Shown one piece after another: positions 50,489-63,970 of a stretch of 64,000 bases of DNA. This DNA is from Seison nebaliae. Taxonomy: Eukaryota; Rotifera; Pararotatoria; Seisonacea; Seisonidae. The stretch is from assembly GCA_023231475.1 (NCBI GenBank), contig JALJEE010000027.1, positions 49,035-113,034 of the forward strand, written 5' to 3'. Under the pieces are notes generated by a model. It worked only from the letters and a program-made list of their open reading frames with translations, was not told where the DNA came from and searched no databases. Both the position numbers and the translations under genes were made by a program. The stretch's first letter is position 1; each line of letters opens with the position of its first letter.

Positions 50489-51649
50489 ATGGAGACTTAT
50501 GATGGAGAATCATTTCTTTTTACTTCGGAGAGTGTGGGAGAAGGACATCCTGATAAGATTTGTGATCAAGTAAGTGATGCTGTACTCGATGCACATTTGG
50601 CAGTGGATCCACATGCCAAAGTGGCATGTGAAGCTGCAGCCATGACGGGAATGATTTTTGTATTTGGTGAGATTTCTTCCAACGCCACAATCGATTATCA
50701 GAAAGTTATTCGGGAGACTATTCGCGATATCGGTTATGATTCGAGTGAGAAAGGATTCGATTATAAAACTTGTAATGTCCTTCAAGCGATCGAGGAACAA
50801 GCTGTAGAAATTGCAGACGCTGTTCATAAAAATCGTGCTCAAGAAGATTTAGGTGCTGGTGATCAAGGAATCATGTTCGGTTATGCTTCAGATGAAACGG
50901 AAGAATGTATGCCATTGTCATTAGTTTTGGCTCATCAGTTGAATAAGAAATTGGCCGATTGTCGACGTGATGGAACGTTATCATGGGCATTACCAGACTC
51001 GAAAACTCAAGTAACTGTCGAATGTAAAATCGAAAATGGTGCCGTCATTCCCATTCGTGTACATACTATTGTCATTTCCAGTCAACATAAATCGAATGTG
51101 ACAGTGGATCAAATTCGTGACGATTTAATGAATATCGTTATTAAAGATGTGATTCCAGCGAAATATTTGAATGAAGAAACGAAATATCATTTGAATCCGT
51201 CAGGTTCCTTCATTTTTGGTGGGCCACTTGGAGATGCAGGATTGACAGGAAGGAAGATTATTGTCGATACTTATGGTGGATGGGGAGCTCATGGTGGTGG
51301 TGCATTTTCAGGAAAGGATTATTCGAAAGTTGATCGATCGGCAGCTTATGCTGCTCGATGGGTAGCGAAGTCGTTGGTGAAGAGTGGTCTTTGTCGTCGT
51401 GTTCTCGTACAATTGTCTTATGCGATCGGAATAAGTGAACCGATATCAATTGCGGTTTTCACTTATGGTACGTCGACGATGAAGGAGAAAGAATTGGTGA
51501 GAATTGTTAAAGAGAATTTCGATTTGAGACCGGGGAAAATTGTGGAGGCATTAAATTTAACTCAACCGATTTATAAAAAAACCGCTTGTTATGGTCATTT
51601 TGGTAGAGAAGACTTTTCATGGGAACAATGTAAAGAATTAAAATTCTAA
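50489..51649 (+). CDS. S-adenosylmethionine synthetase, copy B
   Basis: Intronless, 386 aa from the first ATG (METYDGE). It keeps the canonical GHPDK and [11 protein letters not shown] motifs that copy A has lost, plus [16 protein letters not shown] and [16 protein letters not shown]. It carries its own departures: KTGM of other enzymes reads MTGM, and the R-P-D-S-K-T-Q block reads L-P-D-S-K-T-Q. Both the D and K of that block, which contact ATP in solved enzymes, are present. The two copies are clearly diverged (roughly three quarters identical by eye), so the duplication is not recent. Confidence 0.96.
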   Translation: METYDGESFLFTSESVGEGHPDKICDQVSDAVLDAHLAVDPHAKVACEAAAMTGMIFVFGEISSNATIDYQKVIRETIRDIGYDSSEKGFDYKTCNVLQAIEEQAVEIADAVHKNRAQEDLGAGDQGIMFGYASDETEECMPLSLVLAHQLNKKLADCRRDGTLSWALPDSKTQVTVECKIENGAVIPIRVHTIVISSQHKSNVTVDQIRDDLMNIVIKDVIPAKYLNEETKYHLNPSGSFIFGGPLGDAGLTGRKIIVDTYGGWGAHGGGAFSGKDYSKVDRSAAYAARWVAKSLVKSGLCRRVLVQLSYAIGISEPISIAVFTYGTSTMKEKELVRIVKENFDLRPGKIVEALNLTQPIYKKTACYGHFGREDFSWEQCKELKF

Positions 51650-52301
51650 TTAAATCGAATTTGATGGAACTTCAAAGTTATTTAAATCATAATTATCTTT
51701 TTTTAAATTGCACATTTCGTTTTAATTGATTCAATATGATGTTATTGATTCTTTTCTATTATTCTTTCTAATTTTCATTTTCTTTTCATCAGTTTATTAA
51801 TTAACTTTTAATAATTAAATTTGTTTAATCTAATAAAAGTTAATTTAAAATTATTTATCTAAATTAATAAATTTTGAAATTCTCACACAGTTAGTCGAGT
51901 CTATGTTATTGGTCGTTTTGATCAAATAATCTGCTTTAACATCAGATCCAATAAAATGATGTTAGTGAATTTTTAGTAAAGTAATCCTGATAATTAATTT
52001 TCCTGAATAGTCGTTATATGTATGAAATTATATAATACAATGATCATGATACATTACTGACCAATTAATATTTAGTCTAATAATTATTTTAAGAAATCAA
52101 TTGAAGATAATTGGATTAGGTAATGATTACTGAACCTAAACAGTTTGTGTCATATTAGAAATTAAATGAGGAAAAAATTGTTTATTTCATATTTGAAATT
52201 TAATAAGGAAAGAATTGGTTGTGTCATATCAGAAAGTTAAAAAAAGAAAAATTTTTTTTAAATAAAAGCAATAAAGTGTTGATAATTAAAAGATAGTTGA
52301 A
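51650..52301. other. Convergent gap between SAM synthetase B and ABCG gene
   Basis: 650 bp of A/T-rich sequence with both 3' ends. No gene seen. Confidence 0.5.
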
Positions 52302-54492
52302 TTATCGTTTCTTCAGAAATAATCTGAAAGCCAATACCAATAATCCAACGAGATGAAGGCCAATACCCAATGCGGCGAGTATAGTAAAATCTTTCCATTT
52401 TTTTACCTGCAATATATGAATGATGACAATATAATATGACGAATAAAATACAAACATCATCCATACTCAGAGAATGTAGTACTTGTTCCCCGGTATGAAA
52501 GCAAGTGGTTGTGTTAGCAGGACATGGAATGGTTTTTATATTTTCCCATTGATTCGTACAAATTAAATCATAACCATATTTGAACCAGGACACATATTTT
52601 ATCCAAATAAAATAAATAGGAGTCGATGAATTGTTTAAAAATAATCCTCCGAATAACATTAGCGGAATAGTCATGGGGGCTGACAAGGCCAATGCAACTT
52701 CAATACTCGATGCCAAACATGAGATGAACATTCCAAATCCAGACGCTGAAATTGCAACCAGATTTGTGATAATAACAAATAAACCAAACGCCCGTCCACT
52801 ACTATAAAAGCCAACTGTCCAATAAATAATAGTGGCAAATATTGTGGTGATTATGGCGGTTAATACCATCTAAAAATATCGTCGATTAGTTAGAACAAAT
52901 TATTTCAATAAACATTGACAATTGCTTTCGTGGTGAAGAATGGAATTATTCCATAAACTTTCTTTCTTCTCTCTCTCATGAATAAAGGAATTTGTCCAGT
53001 TATTGTCTGAAAAATTAAAAGATAAATGAAACTTATAAAATTTTACTAAACATTTACAACAGCGAACATACTGGAAAATGAGAGATTTGTTAAAACGACG
53101 AAAGAGATCCCATTGAAATTTTGAATTCCCGTTTGGTTGATAGTCAATTGGAAGAAGATGAATCCCAATAATAAACCGATAAACTATTTTTTTAAGAAAA
53201 TTTTAAAATTATTAAGAAATTATTAAAGAAGGCAAACAGCTGCTTGCATAATTCTCATTCTCAACGCAAATGGTTGACGAATTAATTCGAAGAAACTTCT
53301 CCAAAGTAGCCAGCCCAATTCCTTTCCCATCGACGATTTCTTCCGATTAATCCTGCGAAGTTCAACCGAATTCGATGTGAGATCTTTCGTATTAGCTATA
53401 TCTGCTTTCAATTCCATCATTCGTTGCGAATTATCATATTTTTCAAAAGCAACATCAATGTCTGTTATGCACTTTTGTTCTTGTCCGGGTTTCAACGCAA
53501 ATTCTTCTAAAAGGAATTCGGCCGGATTATAACTAATCGGACATTCTTTTCCATATGTCTCACTAAAGAAAGGGATTGCTGCATTGGCATTACCAAAATA
53601 AACACATCGACCATTCGCCAGTAACATCAGTTGATCGAACATTTGGAAAATCGCACTTGACGGTTGATGAATTGTGCAAACAATTGTCATTCCTCTACGA
53701 GCCAACAGTAACAATGATTTGACAACGGTACTCGCTAAGAATGAATCAAGACCAGAAGTCGGTTCGTCGCAAAAAAGGATTGACGGGTCAGATAACAATT
53801 CGGTGGCTAATGACAATCTTTTCATTTCCCCACCAGAAATTCCTTTTATTGTTCGATTTCCAATTAATGTGTTTTGACATAAAGTTAATCCTAACTAGAA
53901 ATATGATTATTAAATGATGAAACCATTTTTTTTTAAATTACAAACATCAGCTATTAATTCTTCGACATATTCTAATTGATCAATTCTCGAAACTAATTGA
54001 TCAAGACGTAATGCGCTATGAAAACGAAGATGTTCTCTTACGGTCAATTCTCCCACAAACATGTCATCCTGTTCCACATAAGACGAATATTTCCCCATCA
54101 TTTTTTGAGTTGCAGTCAAACAGTTTAGTCTGATATTTCCAATTCGAACTAGATCACTACTATTTCTCAAATTCAAAGTGTTTAACAAAGTCGTTTTTCC
54201 ACTTCCACTACAAATAAATTTTTAAATTATAAAAAGAAAAAGAAAATTTTTTAATAAATTGGAACCTCGCACCCAAAATGGCCAACATTTGACCACTTTT
54301 TACACAACCAGAAACGTTCGATAAAATCTGTTTAGATGGAACGATTTTCCTGCACAAACTCTTTTTACTCTTCGTTTTAACACCCAAATTCTCCCATGTT
54401 AACGAGACATTTCTTTCCTGGTGCCAAGTTCCTTGAGATGCGAACGTCTTAAACGGTGACGATTCCGGACTACCAATTAGATTTTCATCCAT
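52302..54492 (-). CDS. ABCG-family half-transporter (White/ABCG2 type)
   Basis: Membrane exporter, probably of lipids or small metabolites, working as a dimer. Seven exons (54492-54266, 54207-53946, 53894-53238, 53183-53058, 53006-52914, 52869-52456, 52406-52302) all join in frame, giving 627 aa. The nucleotide-binding domain comes first, as in all ABCG proteins: Walker A GASGSGKTT is created by the first splice, then Q-loop YVEQDDMF, signature ISGGEMKRLS, Walker B ILFCDEPTSGLD and H-loop TIHQPSS. Membrane segments follow, starting FIGLLLGFIFFQ, then ITGQIPLFMRERRKKVYGI, VLTAIITTIFATIIYWTVGF, and a last helix LAALGIGLHLVGLLVLAFRL. The signature has GEMKR instead of GERKR, a mild change. The substrate cannot be told from sequence. 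Confidence 0.9.
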
Positions 54493-54788
54493 ATTAAATT
54501 CAATATTTTTGATGAAATAAATTTCTTAATCTCACTTATATATATGGACTATTATCTTGAAATGATGGTGGTAAATTGCGCTAGACCTTCTACTGAACTT
54601 TGATCCTAAAGTTCGTTAGCTTAAGGAAAATAGTTAGAAAATTGTACGTTAATTAATTTCTTAAAAATTCATTCAAAAATTTGAAGAAATTTTAATTTAC
54701 AATTTTAGCTTGTCAATTTTTATGTGATACGTAATAAATTTATCAATTCATTCATCTTTACTTCATTCACACTCATACGTGCAGTTCG

Positions 54789-55770
54789 ATGTTATTGTGT
54801 AAGAGGAGAAACAATTTCTTTTCATTAGTCTCGAGAACATTTGCCACAGGTTTCTTCTAACGTCATCAAATGAATTAACCGCTCAATGTTACCAATAGAT
54901 GAAAAAAGAAGTGTAAAAATTGTTGAAGTGGGTCCACGTGACGGTTTGCAGAATGAGAAAATGATCATTCCAATTCAAACCAAATTGGAATTTATTCGAC
55001 AATTGATCGACTGTGGAATAAAAAATATCGAGGTTGCCAGTTTCGTCTCACCGAAATGGGTACCACAAATGGCTGATTCGAAAGAATTATGTAAAAAATT
55101 GCCAATTATCGATAATGTGAATTATTCAGCTCTCGTACCGAATGAACGTGGAATGATAAATATGATGGAATGTAAAGAGATTAAAGAGATCGCTGTATTT
55201 GGTGCAGTGAGTGAAGAATTTACTAAACGGAATGCTAATTGTTCAATTGATGAAGCACATAAACGATTTAAACCGATTGTACAACAAGCCTTAAATAATG
55301 GAATTAAAGTACGAGGATATATCAGTTGTGTGTGGGGATGTCCATATGAAGGTATTCGAATTAATCAAAAACAAAACGATAAATTAGTTCATGTCATTAA
55401 TACTCTATTAGAAATGGGATGTTATGAAATCGCTTTATCTGACACAATTGGTGTGGCGACTGCGAATCGAGTTACTGAAATTTTGAAGGAATGTGAAAAA
55501 TCGAAAATTTCTTTCGATAAAATCGCACTTCATATGCATGACACGAGAGGACAAGCGTTGTGTAATATTAAGACTGCTTATGATATGGGAATTAGAGTAT
55601 TCGATAGTAGTGTGGGTGGTCTTGGCGGTTGTCCATATGCCGATGGTGCCACTGGCAACGTAGCGACTGAACATCTTGTTTATCTTTTCGATTCGTTGAA
55701 TGTTGAACATGGAATCGATTACGAGAAATTGTTAAGTTGTGGACAATTCATAAAATCTTATTTAACTTAA
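54789..55770 (+). CDS. HMGCL: Hydroxymethylglutaryl-CoA lyase, mitochondrial
   Basis: Splits HMG-CoA into acetoacetate and acetyl-CoA, the last step of leucine breakdown and ketone formation. Exon 1 (54789-54849) encodes MLLCKRRNNFFSLVSRTFAT, a mitochondrial presequence. It joins in frame through a 49-nt intron to exon 2 (54899-55770), giving 310 aa (human 325). Catalytic features: VEVGPRDGLQNEK (Arg and Asp of the active site), SFVSPKWVPQM, ALHMHDTRGQAL (metal-binding His-x-His) and GLGGCPYADGATGNVATE with the active-site loop Cys. No peroxisomal SKL-type end (the C-terminus is IKSYLT). Without the splice, translation could begin at an in-frame ATG at 54886 inside the intron and yield an enzyme without presequence. 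AIMP1 follows 124 bp downstream on the same strand. Confidence 0.93.
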
Positions 55771-55893
55771 ATTATTCTTATTAATTATTTTTTCTTTAGC
55801 TCTTCACACACAAAAAAACCATCAGAAATTTTAAAATTTTTTGAAAATTTTTTATTTTCTTAAAAATTATTAGAATTCATTTGTTTGACAGGA

Positions 55894-56333
55894 ATGGCAA
55901 CTAAATCTGCTGTAATTCAATCACTTTTAGCAAGCGTCGAACAACAACTATCGATATTGAACGGTTTTTTTTCATATTTCAATTTTATTATGACGGTTTT
56001 TGAAACAACTTTTTTTTGGAAGGTATTTCACGTCGTATTGAATTCGAAGGATTATTAAATCAAACTACAGATCCGAAATGTGAAGAATTAGATAATTCGA
56101 TATTTCTTGAAAAACAAAAATTATGTTATTTAGAAGCGGTACGAATTGGTTAGTATTTTCGACTTGATTTTTCATTTATAAATTTAAATATTATTCAAAT
56201 TTAAATTATCAAAATAAATTATGTAGCAAAACCGTTAATGGATAGTGGATTGAAAATGAAGAATGAGAAAAGTGAAGTGAAAAAATCAATTGGAAAAAAA
56301 CCGGCTGATATTCCATCCAATCAACAAAGCACT

Positions 56334-56370
<37 letters not shown>

Positions 56371-56963
56371 GCAAAGTAGTAGAAGAGAAAAAAGAAGTTC
56401 CATCATCGAATAAGAAGGAGAAGAAGAAGAAAGTGAAGAATGAGAAGAAGGAACCGGTGAAAATGAATGAGAAAATTGACGTTTCTCGATTGGACATGAG
56501 AGTGGGAAAGATTTTGTCGATAGAAAAACATCCGAATGCTGATGCATTATATGTAGAGAAGATTGATGTTGGAAATAATGAAATTCGAACAGTTTGTAGT
56601 GGATTAGTGAACTTTATGGGAATGGAAGAAATCAATAATTCTTTAGTTGTTGTTCTTTGTAATTTGAAACCAGCAACAATGAGAGGAGTGACTAGTGAAG
56701 CAATGGTGATGTGTGCGAGCACTCCTGACAAAGTGGAATTGATGAGACCGAATGATTCTTCTGTTCCCGGTGATAAAGTGGAATGTGGAGAATATCTGGG
56801 AGTACCAGACGAACGATTAAATCCAAAAAAGAAAATTTTGGAACAAATTTTACCAGATTTAAAAACAAACGCAAATCGTGAAGCTACTTATAAAGATTGT
56901 TTGTTAAAGATCAAAAATGAAGTAATTCTTTCAAAGACATTGACGAATGTTATTATAAAATAA
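55894..56963 (+). CDS. AIMP1: AIMP1 (p43/ARC1-type tRNA-binding cofactor of aminoacyl-tRNA synthetases)
   Basis: Scaffold and tRNA-binding subunit of the multi-synthetase complex. Three exons (55894-55963, 56023-56148, 56227-56963) join in frame, giving 310 aa (human 312). The N-terminal ~65 residues are a divergent helical region, as in the family. A linker holds an ACA-encoded poly-Thr run (about 14 Thr) and a Lys-rich stretch. The EMAPII/tRNA-binding OB-fold begins at KIDVSRLDMRVGKILSIEKH and contains VVVLCNLKPATMRGVTSEAM and LNPKKKILEQILPDL. The start ATG is two bases after a TTTGACAG acceptor motif, consistent with spliced-leader addition in a two-gene transcript with HMGCL. Confidence 0.93.
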
Positions 56964-57382
56964 CTGTCATTGTTATTTTTGTTAATTTAAATGTTTTATC
57001 AAATAAAATTAATTTTAAATATTTTTTATTCTTTCATTCCAATTAATTTCGATGAATATTAAATTAAATTTTATTAAATTTAATTTATGGAAAAGCGGTT
57101 TTTTAAATGGGGAAGAAAATCGAGTTTTTTTGCAAAAATTGAAAATCGTAATTTGATGCATATATGTTGCACTTGTTGAGTTTGCATTTGCAGTTCTTTT
57201 TTTATTTCACATTTTCCACTTTTTGTATTTGGTGTTTCATTTCAATTTTCGACTAAATGATTCCGGAGAACATCGTACATCGTCGGAGTTATGTGGGATG
57301 TCAACCCAACTCTTGCTTCCTAGCGAGATTCATTCACAATGTAAATTTTAAATGTCGAAAATTAATACGTCATGCAACGGAA
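56964..57382. other. Gap between AIMP1 and the orphan gene
   Basis: About 420 bp, A/T-rich at its start with AATAAA-like motifs suited to AIMP1 polyadenylation, then the presumptive promoter of the next gene. No gene seen. Confidence 0.45.
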
Positions 57383-59281
57383 ATGATGACTTTTCTTTAT
57401 CTTCTACTATTTCTTTCGTTAGGAGATTTTTGAAGTAGAATAAATTTTATGATTCTCTTAACAGATACTATCTTGCGTACAGTATGTGTGGTGGGATATT
57501 TTTCTGCATTGTTTGCATAGGAATTTTGAAGAAATTAGAATTTGATCGATTTCTTCGAGATACTCGCATTCAATTATTATTTGGTTATTAATTTAACTAA
57601 TTAATTTTATTATTAATTTTTTATAGAATTATATAGATGTTTCTTCCGAGGACTATTACCATTACCAACCATGAAAGTATTCGGTTGTGTTTCCGAATCC
57701 ACAATGGAATTAATTCGAAAAGGCAAAATAAATGAAGCGAAATTGAACAAACAATTTTATGGTGAAACGAGTGATGTAACAGCTGTAGATCCATCATGTT
57801 TCAATAAATCATCTAATAATCAAGATGGAAAATTGGGTCAAAGTAAAGCAAACAGCATAAGAAATAGAAATCCGTCAAAACCGGTTTCTACTACTATGGC
57901 AGCACCTGTATCGTCTCCCAAAAAATTATCACATACTTCAGTAAATCAATCCAATCGACATCAATCAGAATCGATGCTTGATCATTCTAGTCTAAAAAAA
58001 AAATCACAAACCAATAAAAAACCATCGGCCACTTCGGCCGGAAAAACATCGAAATCGGTAAAAGTATCAGATATAATCGAACCACCAAAATCTGTCAGTC
58101 AACATCAAACAGAAAGTCCAATAACTGACAATGATAATGACAATGAAAATAAAAATGAAAGTGACAATGAAAATGAAAACACTACTAATAACAACGTGTC
58201 ACTTTCGGACCAATTAAATAAAAACCCAAATGCCACAACATCGATCTTATCTCAATTTCCAATAAAATTTGATGAAAGTCGTACCAGTTATGAAATAAAT
58301 GACAACGAAATCAATTTTGCTAATATGCCAGTTGATTCGGCCGAGTATGTTTTTAAAGAAACCAAAAATAAAAATTCCACAAGTCAAAGTGGAAGTACAC
58401 CGGAGAATTTACCGGCCTACAAAACAAATTCAACTACTTCGAAACATTCACGAAAGGAACAAAGTACGTTTAAAACGAATGAAAGTACTAGCAAAATGAA
58501 AGAAAGTACTAGTAGAACGAAAGAAAGTACTAGCAAAACGAAAGAGAGTACTAGTAAAATTTCCAGACGTTCATCTATCCGAAAGAAACGAAGACGACAA
58601 ATAAAACCAGTGAAAGATTCAAGTGATTCATTATCAAAATTTTCAAAAGCAATTGAACAAAAGAAAGCGGATATTTCTGCAAGATCTTCTAAAAGAAAAC
58701 ATAGATCTATAAAACGAAGATCGATATCAAAAAAGAGAACAAAATCAAACAAAAAGATACATACTAGTTCACCTGATGTTTATACTACTCCTCAAACAGC
58801 AAGTCCTACAATAGAAAATAGATCTTCGAAAAATGTGAAGAAACATAAAGTTTTAAGAAAACGAGTCAGTAGAGACAGAAAAAGTGAATATAGAACAAGA
58901 GACATAAAGAAACATGAGAAAGATATACATGAAACTCAATCGAAACATCATAGAAAGAATGAGGAGAAAATGAAGAAAGTTGAACAAGATAAGAAAATAC
59001 TTAAAGAAAAACGATCACATATGAGAGAGAATTTAACTGAAACAAGAGGTTTTGATGATTCTTGTGCGAAATCGCATAATAAAAAAGACTTAACACAAGT
59101 ATCGGAACCAACTTCTGGTGGTCTAAATAATAATAACAAGACAATTCCCACAAACTCAACGAAAGAACTTTTGTCTAATGGAAATGTCTCAAATCTATTC
59201 AAATCTACATCAAGAAACTCAAGTGATAAGAATGGTTTGGTAACGGCTAAATGTGAAGAAAAAACAACCGAATCATATTGA
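57383..59281 (+). CDS. Putative secreted Lys/Ser-rich protein with heptad repeats; orphan
   Basis: I do not recognise a family. The long frame ending at 59281 opens upstream to an acceptor at 57636. Joining it to 57383-57417 (donor GTTAGG, acceptor ATATAG) gives a 559-aa protein starting MMTFLYLLLFLSCFFRG, a convincing signal peptide. This first exon is inferred. A short ordered segment follows (LLPLPTMKVFGCVSESTMEL, IRKGKINEAKLNKQFYGE). The rest is low-complexity Ser/Thr/Asn/Lys sequence. Residues ~278-305 contain four tandem copies of a 7-aa unit K-T-K-E-S-T-S, encoded by a 21-bp DNA repeat at about 58470-58555. The C-terminal half is strongly basic. If the signal peptide is wrong, a nuclear basic protein is the alternative. 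Confidence 0.6.
58470..58555 (+). repeat. 21-bp tandem repeat inside the orphan gene
   Basis: Four copies of AAAACGAAAGAAAGTACTAGC with a few substitutions, in frame, each encoding K-T-K-E-S-T-S or a close variant. Confidence 0.85.
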
Positions 59282-59702
59282 CAAAAAAAAAACAATTAAC
59301 AAGTGAATAATTTAATATCTTGTTGATGTGATTGATCGGTGAGTTTCATTAAACTCATTGGATTGAAAACAATTTATAATTCTCGGGAACAAATTTCTAA
59401 TAGTAAATTGAAAAAAATTCATAAAGAAAACTATTTCTATGAACTCTTCTAAATGTCGTTTATTTCCTCAAACTAATCTCATTGCTTCTTTTCTTTTAGT
59501 TGTGGAAATTTTTTGTTTGAAAAAAATTTTGATAAATTTTTTTTTTCAAAAATAATAAATATTTTCTTTGTTTCAGTTTGAAGTCGGCTCAATTGATGTA
59601 TTCACCTTTGAAAATTTGAAATTGAAATAATTGACATTTAAAAATGAAAAAATATAAATTAAGAGCCGAAAAAAGATTCACATTTTTTTTACGATTCTAA
59701 TC
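59282..59702. other. Gap before WDR74
   Basis: 420 bp. A good acceptor motif, TTTCTTTGTTTCAG, ends at about 59577, 125 nt before the WDR74 ATG. It may mark a 5'-UTR intron or leader-splice site. Nothing coding. Confidence 0.45.
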
Positions 59703-61277
59703 ATGCTATTAGGCATAGGAGAAACGGGACTTCAAAAACGAATTGAAATAGATAAAAATAATTTTAAGAATTTAAATCCGGATCATGAAAAATCGAGAAA
59801 ATGTATTCCAACCGCTTTCTGTTGGGAGAATGATGATGAAGTTTTTATTTTTGACAATATTCAATAATTAATTTTAATAGTTTTTAGTAGTTCAACGTGA
59901 TGGAAATGTGAGTCGTACTCGGATCGAATCAAACGAGAAAATGACAATTGAGACAATTTCTCAATTGGAATTGGTGTCGATCGATGAAGAGAAACCAATT
60001 CAATATATTGAGAATTCAATCGATTTAGAATTGACAAAAGTTTATGGGAAACATATAATTTTGTTAGATGTTCTTCCTTCCGGATATTTCACTTGTGATA
60101 TCGACCGCAATATCAGATATTATAATTCAAAAGTTAAATATAAATTTTTGAAATTTTTTAAAATTTTTTTAAATTAAAGTTTGAACTGATTTCATCAAAA
60201 GACGATCTTTCGATTTATAATGAGAAGATAATTGTGAAGGAATTAACATCGACAATTGTAAATCATCGATTAATTGGAAAATATAATCGAATTAATAAAG
60301 TTTTAGCAACTGGTGGATTTGAGTTTGAAATCGAATTATTTCAATTGAATGAAAATAATAATCAATTTTCATCAACTCCATTTTGGAGATCAAGAAATGT
60401 TAGAGAGTTTTTTTCAAATTGACAAATATCCCAAATTCCTTTAAGGTCTCTCATGATCATTTGAGTTTAAGAATACCAATATGGATAAGAGATATTGTAT
60501 TCTATCCTCAACTCTCACAAAATTCTTTATTCAAAAATGAGAAACATTCTAACGATTTAATTGTCTGTACAGCATATGGTCATGTTCGATATTATTCTCC
60601 AAAGACTTCAAAACGACAACCGTTATGGAAGTTCGATTATGAAGGAACTGCTCTCTCACATATCCGATTTCTACCAAATTCTAATAAGTTAATAAGAAAT
60701 TAAATTTAATTATTTTTCTTAATTAATTACTCTGAATTTCAATAAGCTTATTCGTTTGCTCTACAACAAATAATGATTTGTTATTGTTTGATATGAATCA
60801 ACGTCAGAAAAATGAGAAGGGATTATTAATTCGTGGTTATCGCGGCCATGCAGGATTGATAGAAGATATCCAATTTCTTTACGGAACTAAACGAGAAATT
60901 ATTTTAGGAAAGAAACCACTCAAAAGATCAATTCTTACGACGAGTACTGATGACTCGAGGGAAAAGATTCGCTATTCCTCCAAAAAGATTATGAGACAAT
61001 CAGATGAATTGATCGAAATAAATTTATCAGATTTATCTGATGACGAAAAAGAAGAAGAAAATAAGATTAAAATTATTGCTGATGAAAATGACGATGACGT
61101 AAAGAAACAATTATTCATCGTTACAGGAAGTTTAGATCGTTATATTCGAATTTATGAAATAGATGATTCATTTCCATTGAAACAAGTTCCATTTTTCATT
61201 AACATCTCCATGTGAATTTATTTTAGATATATGTGAAATCGAGAATGAAATTTCTCGGAACGACAATCAATCGATAA
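59703..61277 (+). CDS. WDR74: WDR74 / Nsa1 ribosome-biogenesis WD-repeat protein
   Basis: Nucleolar WD40 factor acting with NVL in pre-60S maturation. Six exons (59703-59840, 59881-60132, 60180-60398, 60446-60687, 60747-61185, 61227-61277) join in frame, giving 446 aa. The order of blocks follows the human protein: MLLGIGETGLQKRIEI, AFCWENDDE|FLVVQRDGNV, FWRSRN|VSHDHLSLRIPIW (human FRAKNVRNDWLDLRVPIW), CTAYGHVRYYSPKTSKRQPL, RGYRGHAGLIEDIQF, VTGSLDRYIRIYEI and a final KQ|IYVKSRMKFL. An acidic insertion of about 50 residues interrupts the last blade. All five introns are tiny (40-59 nt), and all five donors begin GTT. Confidence 0.9.
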
Positions 61278-63610
<2,333 letters not shown>

Positions 63611-63935
63611 AGAAGAATCGACGAGAAAAAATGCTTTTATAAAATTTCTTAAATAAATAATTTAATTAATTTGAAAACAATTACAAAGATCTCGCTATAA
63701 TCCAATTAATTCAATTTTCACATAATTCATAGTCCTTCAAGGTATCATATAAAAATATTCTTCTACTTTCCAATCTGAATATGACTAAAAATATGAATAT
63801 TTTGAAGAGAAAAATATTTATACGAATTCTTTTTATAAAAATAGAAACTAAATGAACGAACTGAAATGTATTTAAAAGTTTCATAAATAATAACCCTAAT
63901 TCTGACCAGTCTCAATTACATATATTTGAACAGTA

Positions 63936-63970
<35 letters not shown>

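Noticed and set aside
54886-55770. HMG-CoA lyase starting at ATG 54886 as the main form
   Set aside because: It would lack a targeting signal. An upstream exon supplies a perfect presequence in frame, so 54886 is kept only as a possible alternative start.
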